Shown one piece after another: positions 44,642-54,650 of a stretch of 64,000 nucleotides of DNA (the stretch's first letter is position 1; each line of letters opens with the position of its first letter). Source of the stretch: Macrocystis pyrifera (lineage: Eukaryota; Sar; Phaeophyceae; Laminariales; Laminariaceae); contig JASSKH010000001.1 of assembly GCA_031763025.1 (NCBI GenBank), positions 21,057,142 through 21,121,141 on the forward strand, in the 5' to 3' direction. A program made the position numbers and the translations under genes. The notes below the pieces were generated by a model that searched no databases, was not told the DNA's origin, and was given only the letters and a program-made list of their open reading frames with translations.

Positions 44642-44720
44642 CGCGTGGTCTAGTGTATCGCTCCCGTTTTTAGCGTTGAACCATGGAGCTCGAATCTCAA
44701 GATGGATGAGGCGGGGATTT
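44642..44720 (+). repeat. tRNA-like relic (possible SINE head)
   Basis: CGTGGTCTAGTGTATCGC at 44644-44661 looks like a D arm with box A. GGAGCTCGAATCTCA near 44686-44700 looks like a T arm with box B at normal spacing. The acceptor ends do not pair, so it is a relic or SINE head, not a working tRNA. Confidence 0.35.
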
Positions 44721-45886
44721 ACGCAATATATACAATAAAAAGGTGTGGAATCAACTGCTGAGATCGCCTAACGAGTGTAGGCGCAACAAAGAACTGAAGT
44801 ATTTCCGCACTAAAAACCCAAGGCACAGACCACATCGGGAGATGAATAAAGTGATTGCCGTGTGACACCGGACGTCTATACGTAGGAGGGATAGAGAGAA
44901 AAGGGCGAATATAACAAATGGGATGGAAATCAATGATATATCTGTATCAGACATACATAACTACGTACGAAAAAAAAGATAAGGTACCTGGTGTGAAAAA
45001 TCAGCAAACGAGTACGAAGAAACACTGCATGGTCGGTGGGCGTAGAGGGGTTTCAAGATCGGTTTGGTTTGAAGAATACACTGCCACTACTCACCGGTTG
45101 TTAGGTCCAGACCTTGCGTAAGTATCATCTGAAGATTGGGTTGTCGGGGAACGAATCTGGCCAGCAGGTAAACGCTGCAACTCCAAGAGTGTGGGGTGGT
45201 CAAATACATACTATTGTAGTACGCATTTCGTGTGATGTTCTCACACAATAACAATAGTAGCTCAAACTCCTGAAATCCCACCCGTGGTCACAGAACAGGC
45301 CGTAAAACTAAAATACATCAAACAAACAAGTACGAAATAGTGCCGTACCGGTAGGTGAGAGAAACGGTATTAACGAGCTATTCGATATGGTGTGTATCAT
45401 CCCGTATCAATTGCAAATGAATGACACCATGAACGTGTCCATGCTATTACATTTACACCCTATTCATAGAGCTGAAAACAAAAAGGCAAAGAAATAATAG
45501 TCTGTGCATGAACTAGAGCAGAGTGTGAGCGTCGCATGTACACCCAGCATAGAGCATTGAGCAGGCTAGAACTTTGGGAAAGAATATCAACGTTGATGTG
45601 AAAACAGGTGCTTGTTATAACGTGCCGAAAGGACCCCGGATGGTTGGCTCCTATCATGAGTGATTTGCCTGCAGGAATTGCGACTGCTCTCCCGGAACTG
45701 ATACTGCATCCTAATCGGTGGATTCGAGATACACTATGCCAACCAAACTGAACAGATAAACCTGACCTTTTCCACTAGGCAAAACCCCACCCAGGACGCA
45801 TACTTATTCGCTGCTTTACTCACTAACGCGGTGAACAGAAAGTCAACCGATTTTGACGCTGTTTTAAGTATCTGACACGGTTCCCA

Positions 45887-46084
45887 ATGTCGACTGGGCA
45901 TCTTAGCCTTTGGAGTACTGTACTGCTGTACATGTACCTAAGTTTGACCCTAATTCCAAGTGTTTCGTCCGCGCAATGGAAGGGCAGTTCTAAAAGCCAC
46001 ATGCCCAATGCCCAAACTAGAGGTTCCCTGAATGTCAAAAACAAAACGCTAACGGTGCGGGAGTTTGCGAACGCGAGCGTGTAG
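45887..46084 (+). CDS. Small ORF with a signal-peptide-like start, unidentified
   Basis: ATG 45887 to TAG 46084, 65 codons. The N-terminus MSTGHLSLWSTVLLYMYLSL, followed by TLIPSVSSAQW, has a hydrophobic core and a plausible cleavage site after Ala. The remainder is polar and basic. Nothing supports expression and no family is known, so this may be chance. Confidence 0.15.
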   Translation: MSTGHLSLWSTVLLYMYLSLTLIPSVSSAQWKGSSKSHMPNAQTRGSLNVKNKTLTVREFANASV

Positions 46085-46855
46085 GTGTTGAGCGTACCAC
46101 GCATCCCTGTTTTATTTGTCCATATCCGAGTAGCGGATGATCCGCCTGATCAGAGAGGAATGCTTGAAGAGACACTAAATTGCACCGCACCGAATGCCGA
46201 GAAATATGTTGGGATCATACTTCTGCTCTTCAGGTGACTATCTTCGATCGCCACGATGGCACAATAACAGTGACAGTCGAATAAGAGGCAAGTCGACACA
46301 AAACCCCAGCTAAGAGAGTGGTATAGCTGGATACAGCCAAGCATCTATTACGACCGACCAGGCTCCTTAACCCAATATCAGGGGGATACAGACCATCAGT
46401 GTTTTGCTATACGTTTTTCGTGATAATACCTAGGCTTTGGGATTGTTCACACAGACAAGGTATCATAACGTTTGGATACCCACATGTAGGAAGGAACGAG
46501 TGCATGTGCAAGTCGCCACACCATGCACAGGTACACATTTATGATACGCTAAACCGAGATGGAATGTGACGAGCTTTGGTATGATCTGCGCAACCTAACA
46601 GGATACTATATGTCGCTCCAAGCATAGTGGTCGAGGGTTGAAGGAACGAATCGACAGGTGTGATTGGAATGCCAGTAGGTGGTAGGCAGTTTCTGTTCTG
46701 GGGGGGTGTTTGTCTCCACCTTGCTGCAACTACTTCCACAAAAAGCGTTATACGAGGGGTACTATTTGGAAGTAGGTCTGGACGAAGGCCGTTTTAAGAC
46801 GCGTGATTGATTTTAGCACGAACAAGTCGCACGAGTGGACAGTGTCCGTGCTGGG

Positions 46856-47102
46856 GGGGTGGCGTAAACGTCAGTACCTTCAAACACTTTTTAACTCTGA
46901 ATCAAAAATTTACCTTGGCTAGCGCCAGTAAGTCAATGTGGAGTACCTTGAAACGACCTAGGTCACTCGAATAAAGGTGGGGCAAACGTCAGTAGCTTTA
47001 AACACTTACTTAACGCGGAATCAAATATTTACCTTGGCTAGTGCCAGCAAGTCGATGTGGCGTGAACGTCAGTACCTTGAAACGACCTAAGTCACTCGAA
47101 TA
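46856..47102. repeat. Two-copy tandem repeat of about 120 bp
   Basis: Both units share AAACGTCAGTA.CTT.AAACACTT, ATTTACCTTGGCTAG.GCCAG, AAGTC.ATGTGG, and TACCTTGAAACGACCTA.GTC ending ACTCGAATAA. Confidence 0.85.
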
Positions 47103-47827
47103 ATAATTTTGACCCGGAGTAGAAAGAACTCATGAACTTCCTACAGCCCGTGCTGAACGTATACATAAAACGACCTCCACATTCGCAAGGAATACCTACT
47201 CTCAATGCAGAGAAGTTTGAGATCATCACCAAAAGAAAGGCCTATATAAAATATAAAACGCGTGATACGCGCGACCGAAGTATCACACACAGCTTGCAAA
47301 GGACTAGCGTGGAAGCTGGCAAAGATGAGCTTCGAAGAAATCCTCGATCTCTTAGGTGTTTCTTTTGTTCTGTCCATATATCAAAACGTGGTATCCATAC
47401 CAAGAAACTAGAGATATCTGGACAAACTTCAGAGTAGCAGATGGATTCTAACTTACGTACAATTAGTTTAAGGAAGGTACAGTGAGAAACGTCTGGCGAA
47501 GGTTAAGTGAATGGTGGAAGCATCGACATAGTCCACTGCGCACGCTGAAACGTGACAAAGGTACGTGAAGTTTTGCCACATCGATACAAACAAGTACGTG
47601 AGTATATTGGAATACTGATCGGTGAACCGTTATAACAGGTTTGACAAGTCAAGCCCGTAAATATATATAGAGAGGCAAAGTGGACAGCCACCGCAGCGTC
47701 TCGGTAGTGTGGTCGCGTATAGTCATACGACAAAGGACTGGCAGAATTATCTGAAGTCTCAGTTAAAGGCTAGGTGGTGGGGTAGGACGATGGTAGCTTT
47801 CAGTGGAATGTATGTCTGGGCAAAAGC
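47103..47827. other. Intergenic interval
   Basis: A 101-codon plus frame (47132-47437) starting MNFLQPVLNVYIKRPPHS has no recognisable domain and is opposed by another frame. Nothing else seen. Confidence 0.4.
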
Positions 47828-48508
47828 TTAAACGTGTAGGTTATTGTCAAAGTGCAGACGTAGGCCTTCGAGAGGAACCCCCACCTCAGATGCAGGTGAG
47901 CCACGAAGAAAACATGTTTTTTCGCAGATGAGTACATGCTCCGAGCGTGTTAGACAGATGTGGCGCTGGCAGTTGCAAGTGAAGACTGTACGAGGGTCAG
48001 GTCCACCGCTCTTCTCAACACCGTCCAAGGTCAGCACCGCGGGAACAAGAGGCGCTGCAACATTGGGCCGACGGCGATAGACGGGGGAGGAAGGCTGAAG
48101 AACATCTGGACGAAGGTCAGGACCGCCGTTGTTCTTACCACCGTCCAAGGGCAACACCGCGGAAATGAAGGGCGCTGCAACATCGGGCCGACGGCGATGG
48201 GTGGAAGAGGAAAGCTGAAGAACATCTGGACGAAGGTCAGGACCGCCGTTCTTCTTACCACCGTCCAAGGGCAACACCGCGGAAAGGAAGGGCGCCGCAA
48301 CATCGGGCCGACGGCGATGGATGGAAGAGGAATGCTGAAGAACGTCTGGACGAAGGTCAGGACCGCCGCTCTTCATACCACCGTCTGAGGGCAACACTAA
48401 GGGAAGGAGAGGAGCTGCAACATCGAGCCGACGGCGAGGTGCGGAGGTGGAAGGCGCCGGCGCTGCAGTGGTCCATGATCGTAATACCCGCTGGGCACCA
48501 TCGCTCAT
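47828..48508 (-). CDS. Open frame over a 120-bp tandem repeat, 40-residue protein repeat, unidentified
   Basis: From ATG 48508 an open frame of about 226 codons contains four copies of a 40-residue unit with RRRPDVAAPF, SAVLPLDGGKKNGGPDLRPD and VLQLSS segments. A C-terminal part has CNCQRHIC and CEKTCFLRG, two Cys-rich clusters. The opposite strand is also open through the repeat (VQGQHRGN.GRCNIGPTAM unit), because a 120-bp unit keeps any stop-free frame open. Coding on the minus strand is favoured only by its greater length and Cys clusters. The bases upstream (to 49030) hold Pro/His-rich minus frames that could be earlier exons or a broken N-terminus. Confidence 0.35.
   Translation of the reverse strand: MSDGAQRVLRSWTTAAPAPSTSAPRRRLDVAAPLLPLVLPSDGGMKSGGPDLRPDVLQHSSSIHRRRPDVAAPFLSAVLPLDGGKKNGGPDLRPDVLQLSSSTHRRRPDVAAPFISAVLPLDGGKNNGGPDLRPDVLQPSSPVYRRRPNVAAPLVPAVLTLDGVEKSGGPDPRTVFTCNCQRHICLTRSEHVLICEKTCFLRGSPASEVGVPLEGLRLHFDNNLHV
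47995..48445. repeat. 120-bp minisatellite, four units
   Basis: Units begin near 48098, 48218 and 48338 at the phrase GAACATCTGGACGAAGGTCA, with a more diverged first unit near 47980 and a truncated, diverged last one. Each contains CACCGTCCAAGGGCAACACC and GGGCCGACGGCGAT. The three central units are very similar, so the array has expanded recently. Confidence 0.95.
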
Positions 48509-49173
48509 ATGCGCCGGTCTGGGGGGGGGTGTCCGAGGAGGAAAGCGCACACGCTGTCGCCGGGCTAGCACCGGGGCGCCGGCTTTGTGCCGACAATGGT
48601 TATGTGTCGGGCAGGGGGGTGTTACAGCGGGTGGCGCCAGGGAGGGAGGTTCATAGCGCTGTGACTGTCGTGACCAGCGCTATGGGGAGGATAATACGGC
48701 GCGTGACCACTGTCCTGATCAGGGTCACGCGTCGGGTCTATTCGATAGGCAGAGGGCAAGCTTTGGTTAGCATCCTCTGGGCGGATCTTATAGGGGCAGG
48801 GAGGGTCCCCGGTGTGGGAACGCCTTCGGTCTCGGGTACAGAGCCAGTAACGAGGTCCCGGGACCACCCGGTGTTTACAAAACACCACCAAGTGAAGAAA
48901 TAAAAAGCCAAGTGATCTGTGATACCTGTCCTATCGACTCCCAGCCCCTTGGGCCCTGCCTTGCCCGTCGTGCCCGTCATCGTGTCTGTGGTGCTACATT
49001 GAGTGTTCACGATGACTGCTTGCATTTACCGCATTGCATCGATCCACGTTCTGCGTGACCCGATCATTACTGCCTGAAGGCACTTCCTCGAACTCCCAAA
49101 CAACAGGTGAGCCGGCCTCAGAGATCTAACGAGCGCAGGTCCTTTTTACGATCTGAGAGCTGTACCCTGCTGT
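48509..49173. other. Interval with unresolved minus-strand frames
   Basis: Minus frames (for example 48738-49025, 48622-48891) are Pro-, His- and Asp-rich with no recognised motif. They may be upstream parts of the repeat-containing ORF. Confidence 0.35.
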
Positions 49174-49474
49174 GACACAAGCTCTCCTAAATTCCTCTTA
49201 TCTGATGTACTCCTACAGAACTTTCCTATGGCTACCGATCGTTCTTGTGCTAATATAACAACTTCTCACTTCGTGGTCCAATCTGCGTTAAGGAACACTA
49301 CTCTCGTCTAACGGGTTATCCGCCCTAGGGCACATTCCTAAAAGAACGTTACTCTCGACGAACGGAATATCCGCCGGGTTAATCCATTCTTCGGATTATT
49401 CTCGTATTCGTGAGACTACAGGACTGCATCATATTACTATATCTATAGCCCATGAGTACTCCACCCATATCACA
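49174..49474. mobile_element. 300-bp repeat Y, copy 2 (solo-LTR-like)
   Basis: Begins TGACACAAGCTCTCCTAAA and ends CTCCACCCATATCACA. It matches 40268-40567 with few differences. Flanking sequences differ at the two sites, so both are independent insertions. Confidence 0.65.
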
Positions 49475-49639
49475 CCGCTGTCTTCCTTTTGTTTTGTTTA
49501 TTTTTATTGCATTTTCTTTTCTTCTTTTTTTCGCTGGCCTTATGTGGTTTTCATTTTATTTTCTTCTTTTTTTCGCTGACCTTATGTGTTTCATTTTATT
49601 TATTTCTCTTCCTTTCTTCGATTGATGAGCCTTATTGAA

Positions 49640-50760
49640 GGAGTCCGGTGGCGTGGGTGGATGACGAACCTGCTTTGCTTGTTTCGTATTGTCTGACGCC
49701 GAGGGGCCGGGCATAGTTGACGAACGCTGGACGGAGGCGGCAGACAGGGTAGCAAGGTACCAGGCAGACTAGCAGGGAGAACTTGGCTGTGCTACTCGTA
49801 CCATTAACTGCTGCCGCTACCTGGAGATTTGTGCTTTGGTTTGCCTGTTATTTTCCCTTGGTTCTTAGTCTTACTCTGTTTACAAGTAGTGGTGTTTTTA
49901 TTATTCTTTTTTCCTTTTTTGTCTACTCGTTCTTTTCAAGTGTCTGGCACATCCCCTGCCGGGGGGGCACGACGGTTTTGTTTATTATACCTTTTTTCTT
50001 GTGTCTTCTTCTCTTTCGATTTATCTTCTTTGTTTTCGTTTTTTTTTCTTTGTTTCGTTTCGTTTCCCTGTATAATGGAATGTGTATGTCGTGCCAGTCG
50101 TATCCAGTATGATGACATGTCATTGCGTTGCCCACTACTGTGCTTACTTGCTGCATCCGTGGCAACGCAGTATCTCTGTCGCGTAGCTTTGTGACCACAT
50201 AACTTGTATCTCTCTAGGATTTAAGAATCGGCACGGACACTGGTTGTGCTGGATGTCGACGGGTAGAAAGAATGGTTCAATGTAAAGAAAACAACAACGA
50301 CACATCCACGAAATAGAGAAACGAAACGAAACAACGAAAAAAAACAAGAACAACGAAGACAAATGGAAAGAGAAAGAGAAGAAAGATAAAATATAAGAAA
50401 CAAACTTTCGTGCCCCCCCCCACAGGGGATGTGGCAGACACTTGCAAAGAACCCGCTGGAAGAAAAGGAAAAATAAGAAAAACACTAAGATTAATATTAA
50501 TACTCGTCGTGAACAGAGTAAGACTAAGAACCAAGGGAAAATAACAGGCAAACCGAAGCACAAATCATCCTCCAGGCAGCAGCGGCAGTTTGTGGTACGA
50601 GTAGCATAGCCAGGTTCCACCTGCTAGTCCGCCTGGTACCTTGCTACCCTGTCTGCCGCCTCCGTGCTGTGTTCGTCAACTATGCCCGGCCCCACGGCGT
50701 CAGAGAATACCAAACAAGCAAAGCAGGCTCGTCATCCACCCACGCCACACGACTCCTTCA
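49640..50760. repeat. Large inverted repeat made of LINE-tail sequence
   Basis: The left arm (49640-50075) and right arm (50310-50760) are inverted copies. Matching blocks include GCTTTGGTTTGCCTGTTATT, CTTGGTTCTTAGTCTTACTC, a TGTCTGGCACATCCCCTG box, and AAGCAGGCTCGTCATCCACC on the right against its complement on the left. The spacer (50076-50309) has the terminal LINE-tail motif GTCGACGGGTAGAAAGAATG. Outer parts also match the LINE's own 3' tail, so the structure is probably two LINE tails head to head. Confidence 0.8.
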
Positions 50761-50839
50761 ATCAGTCTTATCAATTGAAGAAAGGAAGAGAAAGAAATAG
50801 AAGGAAAATCACTGAGGATCAGCGCTAGAAATGTAAAAA

Positions 50840-51793
50840 AAGAAGCCAAAGGAAGACCACGTTCGAACCAGCTGCACCAGTAGGTGGCACGAGTCGAATA
50901 TGCATGTTCTTCTTCCTAGTCTGCCCGGTACCTTGCTACCCTGTCTGCCATCTCCTTCCTACTTTCGTCCACTGCAGTTTCCCTTCTACTCATGCTCCCC
51001 CCCCCCCTCTCCGAATTCCCTTGGTCGGGTTTTCTTCCATTCCTCCTGTTGCCCCCCCTCCCCCGATTCCCTTGGACACCACCCGCGGCGGATGCGCGGC
51101 GCTGCCTACTCAGCTCAGCCTCAGCCTCGTGCCACCTCACCATGAACCGTTCGGCTGCTTCCAGGACCCCCCGGAACCACTTCCCCGCCTTTTTGGCAGC
51201 AGTGGACCACAGCGCCACAGCGCGGTCTCAACTCCAAACACCTAGAGGGCAAGTTCCGTTGACCCTTCGGTGGCTCGGAACTCCCTAAGGTCTTTCTCGA
51301 CTATGCATCTATGCCAAGTCTTAAACTGTCCGCCAGGTCTCGGGTTCTCCCCACCAGCCATCGTCCCGAACATTACCCGACTGGGTAATCGCTCCTTGCT
51401 TTGCCGTGCCACCCCCCCCGCGAGGAAGAGCCGCGTGCGAATGGTCGTTCTGATGCTCTCGCAACGTGTCATCTCGAGGGCCTTCGCGTACGTCAGGGTG
51501 GTATGGTCAGTACGAAGTCGGCGCTGGAAGCCAATGACTCGCAACAGCACTTGGTGGTGAGCCGTTCGAAGCTTGGCAAAGTGTTCCGCTATGAGGGTCC
51601 ACGCCACACACCCGTACAGCAGGGTCTCAATCACCTCGGCCTTCAGCATTATTCGAACTTTCGGGCTACGGGGGGCGGTCGTCCTATCATACAGCTCCGG
51701 GCCGAACCGTTTGAGGCATGCTCGCATGATACGGATCCGTCGGTCGATTTCGAGCGAGAGGTCAGCGTTTACAAGTTTGTTGGCGAATCTCAC
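50840..51793 (-). mobile_element. LINE 3' fragment, minus copy
   Basis: The minus frame 51242-51793 encodes the LINE C-terminal region (RACLKRFGPELYDRTTAPRS, LLYGCVAWTLIAEHFAKLR, GTMAGGENPRPGG). It is followed by a second frame with RFMVRWHEAEAELSRQRRAS and a tail ending at GGAAGACCACGTTCGAACC (50852). It is 5'-truncated within the RT C-terminal part. The tail continues directly into the inverted repeat on its left. Confidence 0.85.
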
Positions 51794-51829
51794 TATCGTA
51801 CATGTTCTTGGCCTCTCTTCTCTTGATGT

Positions 51830-53280
51830 ATAAATACGGACGCACGTAAAGCACCGCTTGCATGTTGGTTTTCGACGAATTTACGATCTTCACCCCATTT
51901 TTGCCTTTTTTCATCGGTTTATCCGTATTTTGCGATTATCTCGCTTAGTTTTGATAATTTTCTACTTTGTTTTCGGAGTTTGGTCGATCAATATTTTTTG
52001 GATTTTTTGGATATTTACTCGTTTTCGTTTTTTTTTTTGCCGATAATCAAACGTTTCCCCTCGGTTTCGTCCGTTTTTGGTATGACGTACTTTTCTCATT
52101 CGTGATGTATTTGTTAGGAAATGTCAGCTACGCTTGACTATTCGTATGAATACGCTGTACGCTTGTATCTATGAACTTGTTCGTACACCAGAGATTGTTT
52201 TTTTACCAGAAAGAGGTATACCATGACAGAAGACGCCATCTAACTTGAGTTTGGTGTGCACTGATTATCTGGTTTTCATGTTTTGCATCGTAAATTGGGA
52301 AACAATCCCTCACTGGTATGCCGTTTTTTTGCCATTTTTTTCAGTGGGACATGCTTCTAATTGTGTTCCTAATAAGTGATAAAAACCCTATAACGAGGGA
52401 CCATAGTAAATAGGACCAAATGTTGTTAGTAAATAGAGCAAACTATATAGGTTTTTGTGTGGACCGTAGGTCCTACGTTTTTACTATGCCCCCCCGTAAT
52501 AGTTTAAAACCTAGGGAATTATTGCCTTTTTCCGACTCCGGCGGCCCCCACGCACCCCCGGCGGCTCTCCGAGGGCCGCCCCTCGCCCCAGGGGGGGGCT
52601 AACACGCCGGCCACGCGTGTTGCACAATGTTCGTGTCATTTGGAACACGCCTTCCAGCAAGAGTAATACTTTGGCGTATACTGCTTCTTGTCTAAACAGC
52701 AGTGTATGCATATGCCGTCTCTATAAATTACCAAGCTTTTGAGCAATTTGCCTTTTTAGGACCTCTGAGAGAGAAGAGGAGTTGATGCAAAATAAAAGTA
52801 AATATAGGGTTTACCCTAGGGTAATCTAGAAGCAAAATTAATTTCCTGTCCTAACGGACAAAATTACAAAAAACGGTACACCAGCGCTTTTTTTTTTTGC
52901 CAGTTTACGGTACGAAAAACTCTCACCAGGCCATCAGGGTACACACAACCCAAGTAAGATGACATTTTCTGTCAAGGTATACCGTTTTTTGGCGAAACAT
53001 CCATGTCCGGCCGTCTCACTTGCAAAAATGCCAAAAACGGTACACCATCGTATTTTTGCCAGTTTACGGTACGAAAAGTAAAACGAGGTGATCAGGGCAC
53101 ACCAAACCCAAGTCATATGACATTTTCTGTCAAGGTATACCGTTTTTTTCTGGCAAACAAACAATGTCCCGGTACAGCTTATATTTTGGAACAAACACTG
53201 CGTGCGTCAATAGAAGCGCCTTCTCGTACTCATATTCATACGAACATACCACGTACGAGTCAAGCGTTGCTTACATAAGC
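51830..53280. repeat. Dispersed repeat family, copy 2 (inverted relative to 6960-8230)
   Basis: Near 51840 it carries ACGCACGTAAAGCACCGCTTGCAT and CGATTATCTCGCTTAGTTTTG, inverted forms of the 7560-8230 blocks. From 52840 it has repeated GGTACACC..TTTTTGCCAGTTTACGG, ATCAGGG.ACAC and GACATTTTCTGTCAAGGTATACC blocks matching 7100-7290. A short MITE (52390-52500) lies inside. Confidence 0.75.
52390..52500. mobile_element. 105-bp MITE, copy 1
   Basis: Ends read ACGAGGGACCATAGTAAATA and, inverted, TTACTATGCCCCCCCGTAAT. The interior contains ATATAGGTTTTTGTGTGGACCG. The same ends occur at 62265-62377 and 62788-62890, with the middle in the opposite orientation. Confidence 0.7.
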
Positions 53281-53860
53281 TGAAGCCATTTTATTTCGTT
53301 TCGTGCGCGTGCGTGTAGTCAGAACACGGTACCGAGGGCGAGCCCGGCGCCGCCGCGGGTGTCAGCGGGTGCTAGCAGGCAGAGGGGGTGTTGCAAGTAG
53401 CGCCTTCGCCGTTTGCATAGCTAGGCGTCGCGTGTGTCTCGAGACACGCAGGAAGCACGAATGGTATCTGTCTAGCCTCCTTGTGAGGCTCCGCTTGCAC
53501 CATATACGAGATATAAGGGTTGTTTTGATATGCGAAATAGTATTCAAGCGGTGCTTATTTTGGCGACCAAACTAAACGTCAAAGAGACTTCAATGGAGTT
53601 TGAGCACCAACTTTGTCGAAGTGGCGAAGCAGGGCCACAGTGAGCACCGGGCTTGACGCGAGGCGGGGCGACGACGCCCACTGTGGCAGAGAGGGAGGAA
53701 AACTTTATCCGGACCCAATCGATGATGAGGTGGTCGCGAGACGGGCGGGCGGCGTACAAGGCTAAGAGGGAAGCTCTGCTGTTCGTTTTTTTTTCTTTTT
53801 GACCGGTGGAACGGGCAAGCGGTAAACGCAACTCGTGAGTCACGTTTAAAAAATCAACTC
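53281..53860. repeat. Dispersed repeat, copy 2 (inverted copy of 18500-19230)
   Basis: Shares with the first copy a GCGCGTGCGTGTAGTC-like start, GGTGTCAGCGGGTGCTAGCA, GTGTGTCTCGAGACACGC, GTGAGCACCGGGCTTGACGC and AGAGAGGGAGGAAAACTTTA. No intact coding frame is shared between copies. Confidence 0.65.
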
Positions 53861-54404
53861 AGGGGACGATAAGTAAATATCCCCTTGTACCCGCGTCGTC
53901 CAACCCCATACAAACATACAAACCGTTGGATACTCCGGTCAGCAAGTCAGGCGATCTTACGTACCGAACACATGCCAAGGCTGAGACTGACGCGGCCACG
54001 AACCGCGGCTGAGCAAGATACGAAAGCATAATTGCTCGCAGTAGCCTTTGTCCTTTTGTGGTCTAGTCTAAAGCGCTCGATTCGAGCAGCTACCTCGGCA
54101 CGAGCAGCGAGAAGCCTAACAATATCAACACAGCAGTCCAGGTTGAAGCATGCCTTCAAAAAAGAGGTGGGTGCAGATGTGCAGATGGTGTAGACTGCTG
54201 TAGACCGACCTACCGTTGTATCTATCGCTGTCGCTCGTGACTCTTGACCAGAGGGTTTGGCTGTTGATTCACAGCAGTTTTTTTTCCTTGTGTCGAATGT
54301 GTCCCTGTTTGGTTGGTCGGATCTGTACGTCAGCTGTGAGTTCAACCGATCGGTCGATACTCAACTTTCTGCACACCCCCGACAGCTCATGAGCTAGCTC
54401 ATCT
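53861..54404. other. Interval with no recognised gene
   Basis: A 132-codon minus frame (53947-54345) lacks recognisable motifs. The segment ACGTCAGCTGTGAGTTC at 54328-54344 recurs near 4693. Confidence 0.4.
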
Positions 54405-54650
54405 ATTGTGCATAGCTCACGCTTCGAAAACATGTGCAGATGAGCTACCGCCTATAGCTCAAGCCGGGGGAAACATGTGTAGCTAATGTAGCTCCTATAG
54501 CTCATCTCGGGCGCAGATGAGCTACTGTAACTCATGTAGCTCCTATAGCTCAGCCTGGGAAAATGTGTGTAGATCAGCTATCTTCTGTAGCTCAAGCCTT
54601 CAAAACATGTGCAGATGAAGTACCACCTATAGCTCAAGCCTTCCAAACAT
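54405..54650. repeat. AGCTCA-rich minisatellite, about 43-48 bp units
   Basis: Some six degenerate units, each with ATAGCTCAAGCC or a variant, AAACATGTG(C/T), AGATGAGCTA and a CCTATAGCTC junction. It directly abuts the truncated helicase gene. Confidence 0.85.

Larger units (their letters stand above)
44071..46855. other. Intergenic interval with a tRNA-like relic and one small signal-peptide-like ORF
   Basis: Largely without recognisable features. The tRNA-like segment (44645-44715) and the ORF at 45887-46084 are listed separately. Confidence 0.4.
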
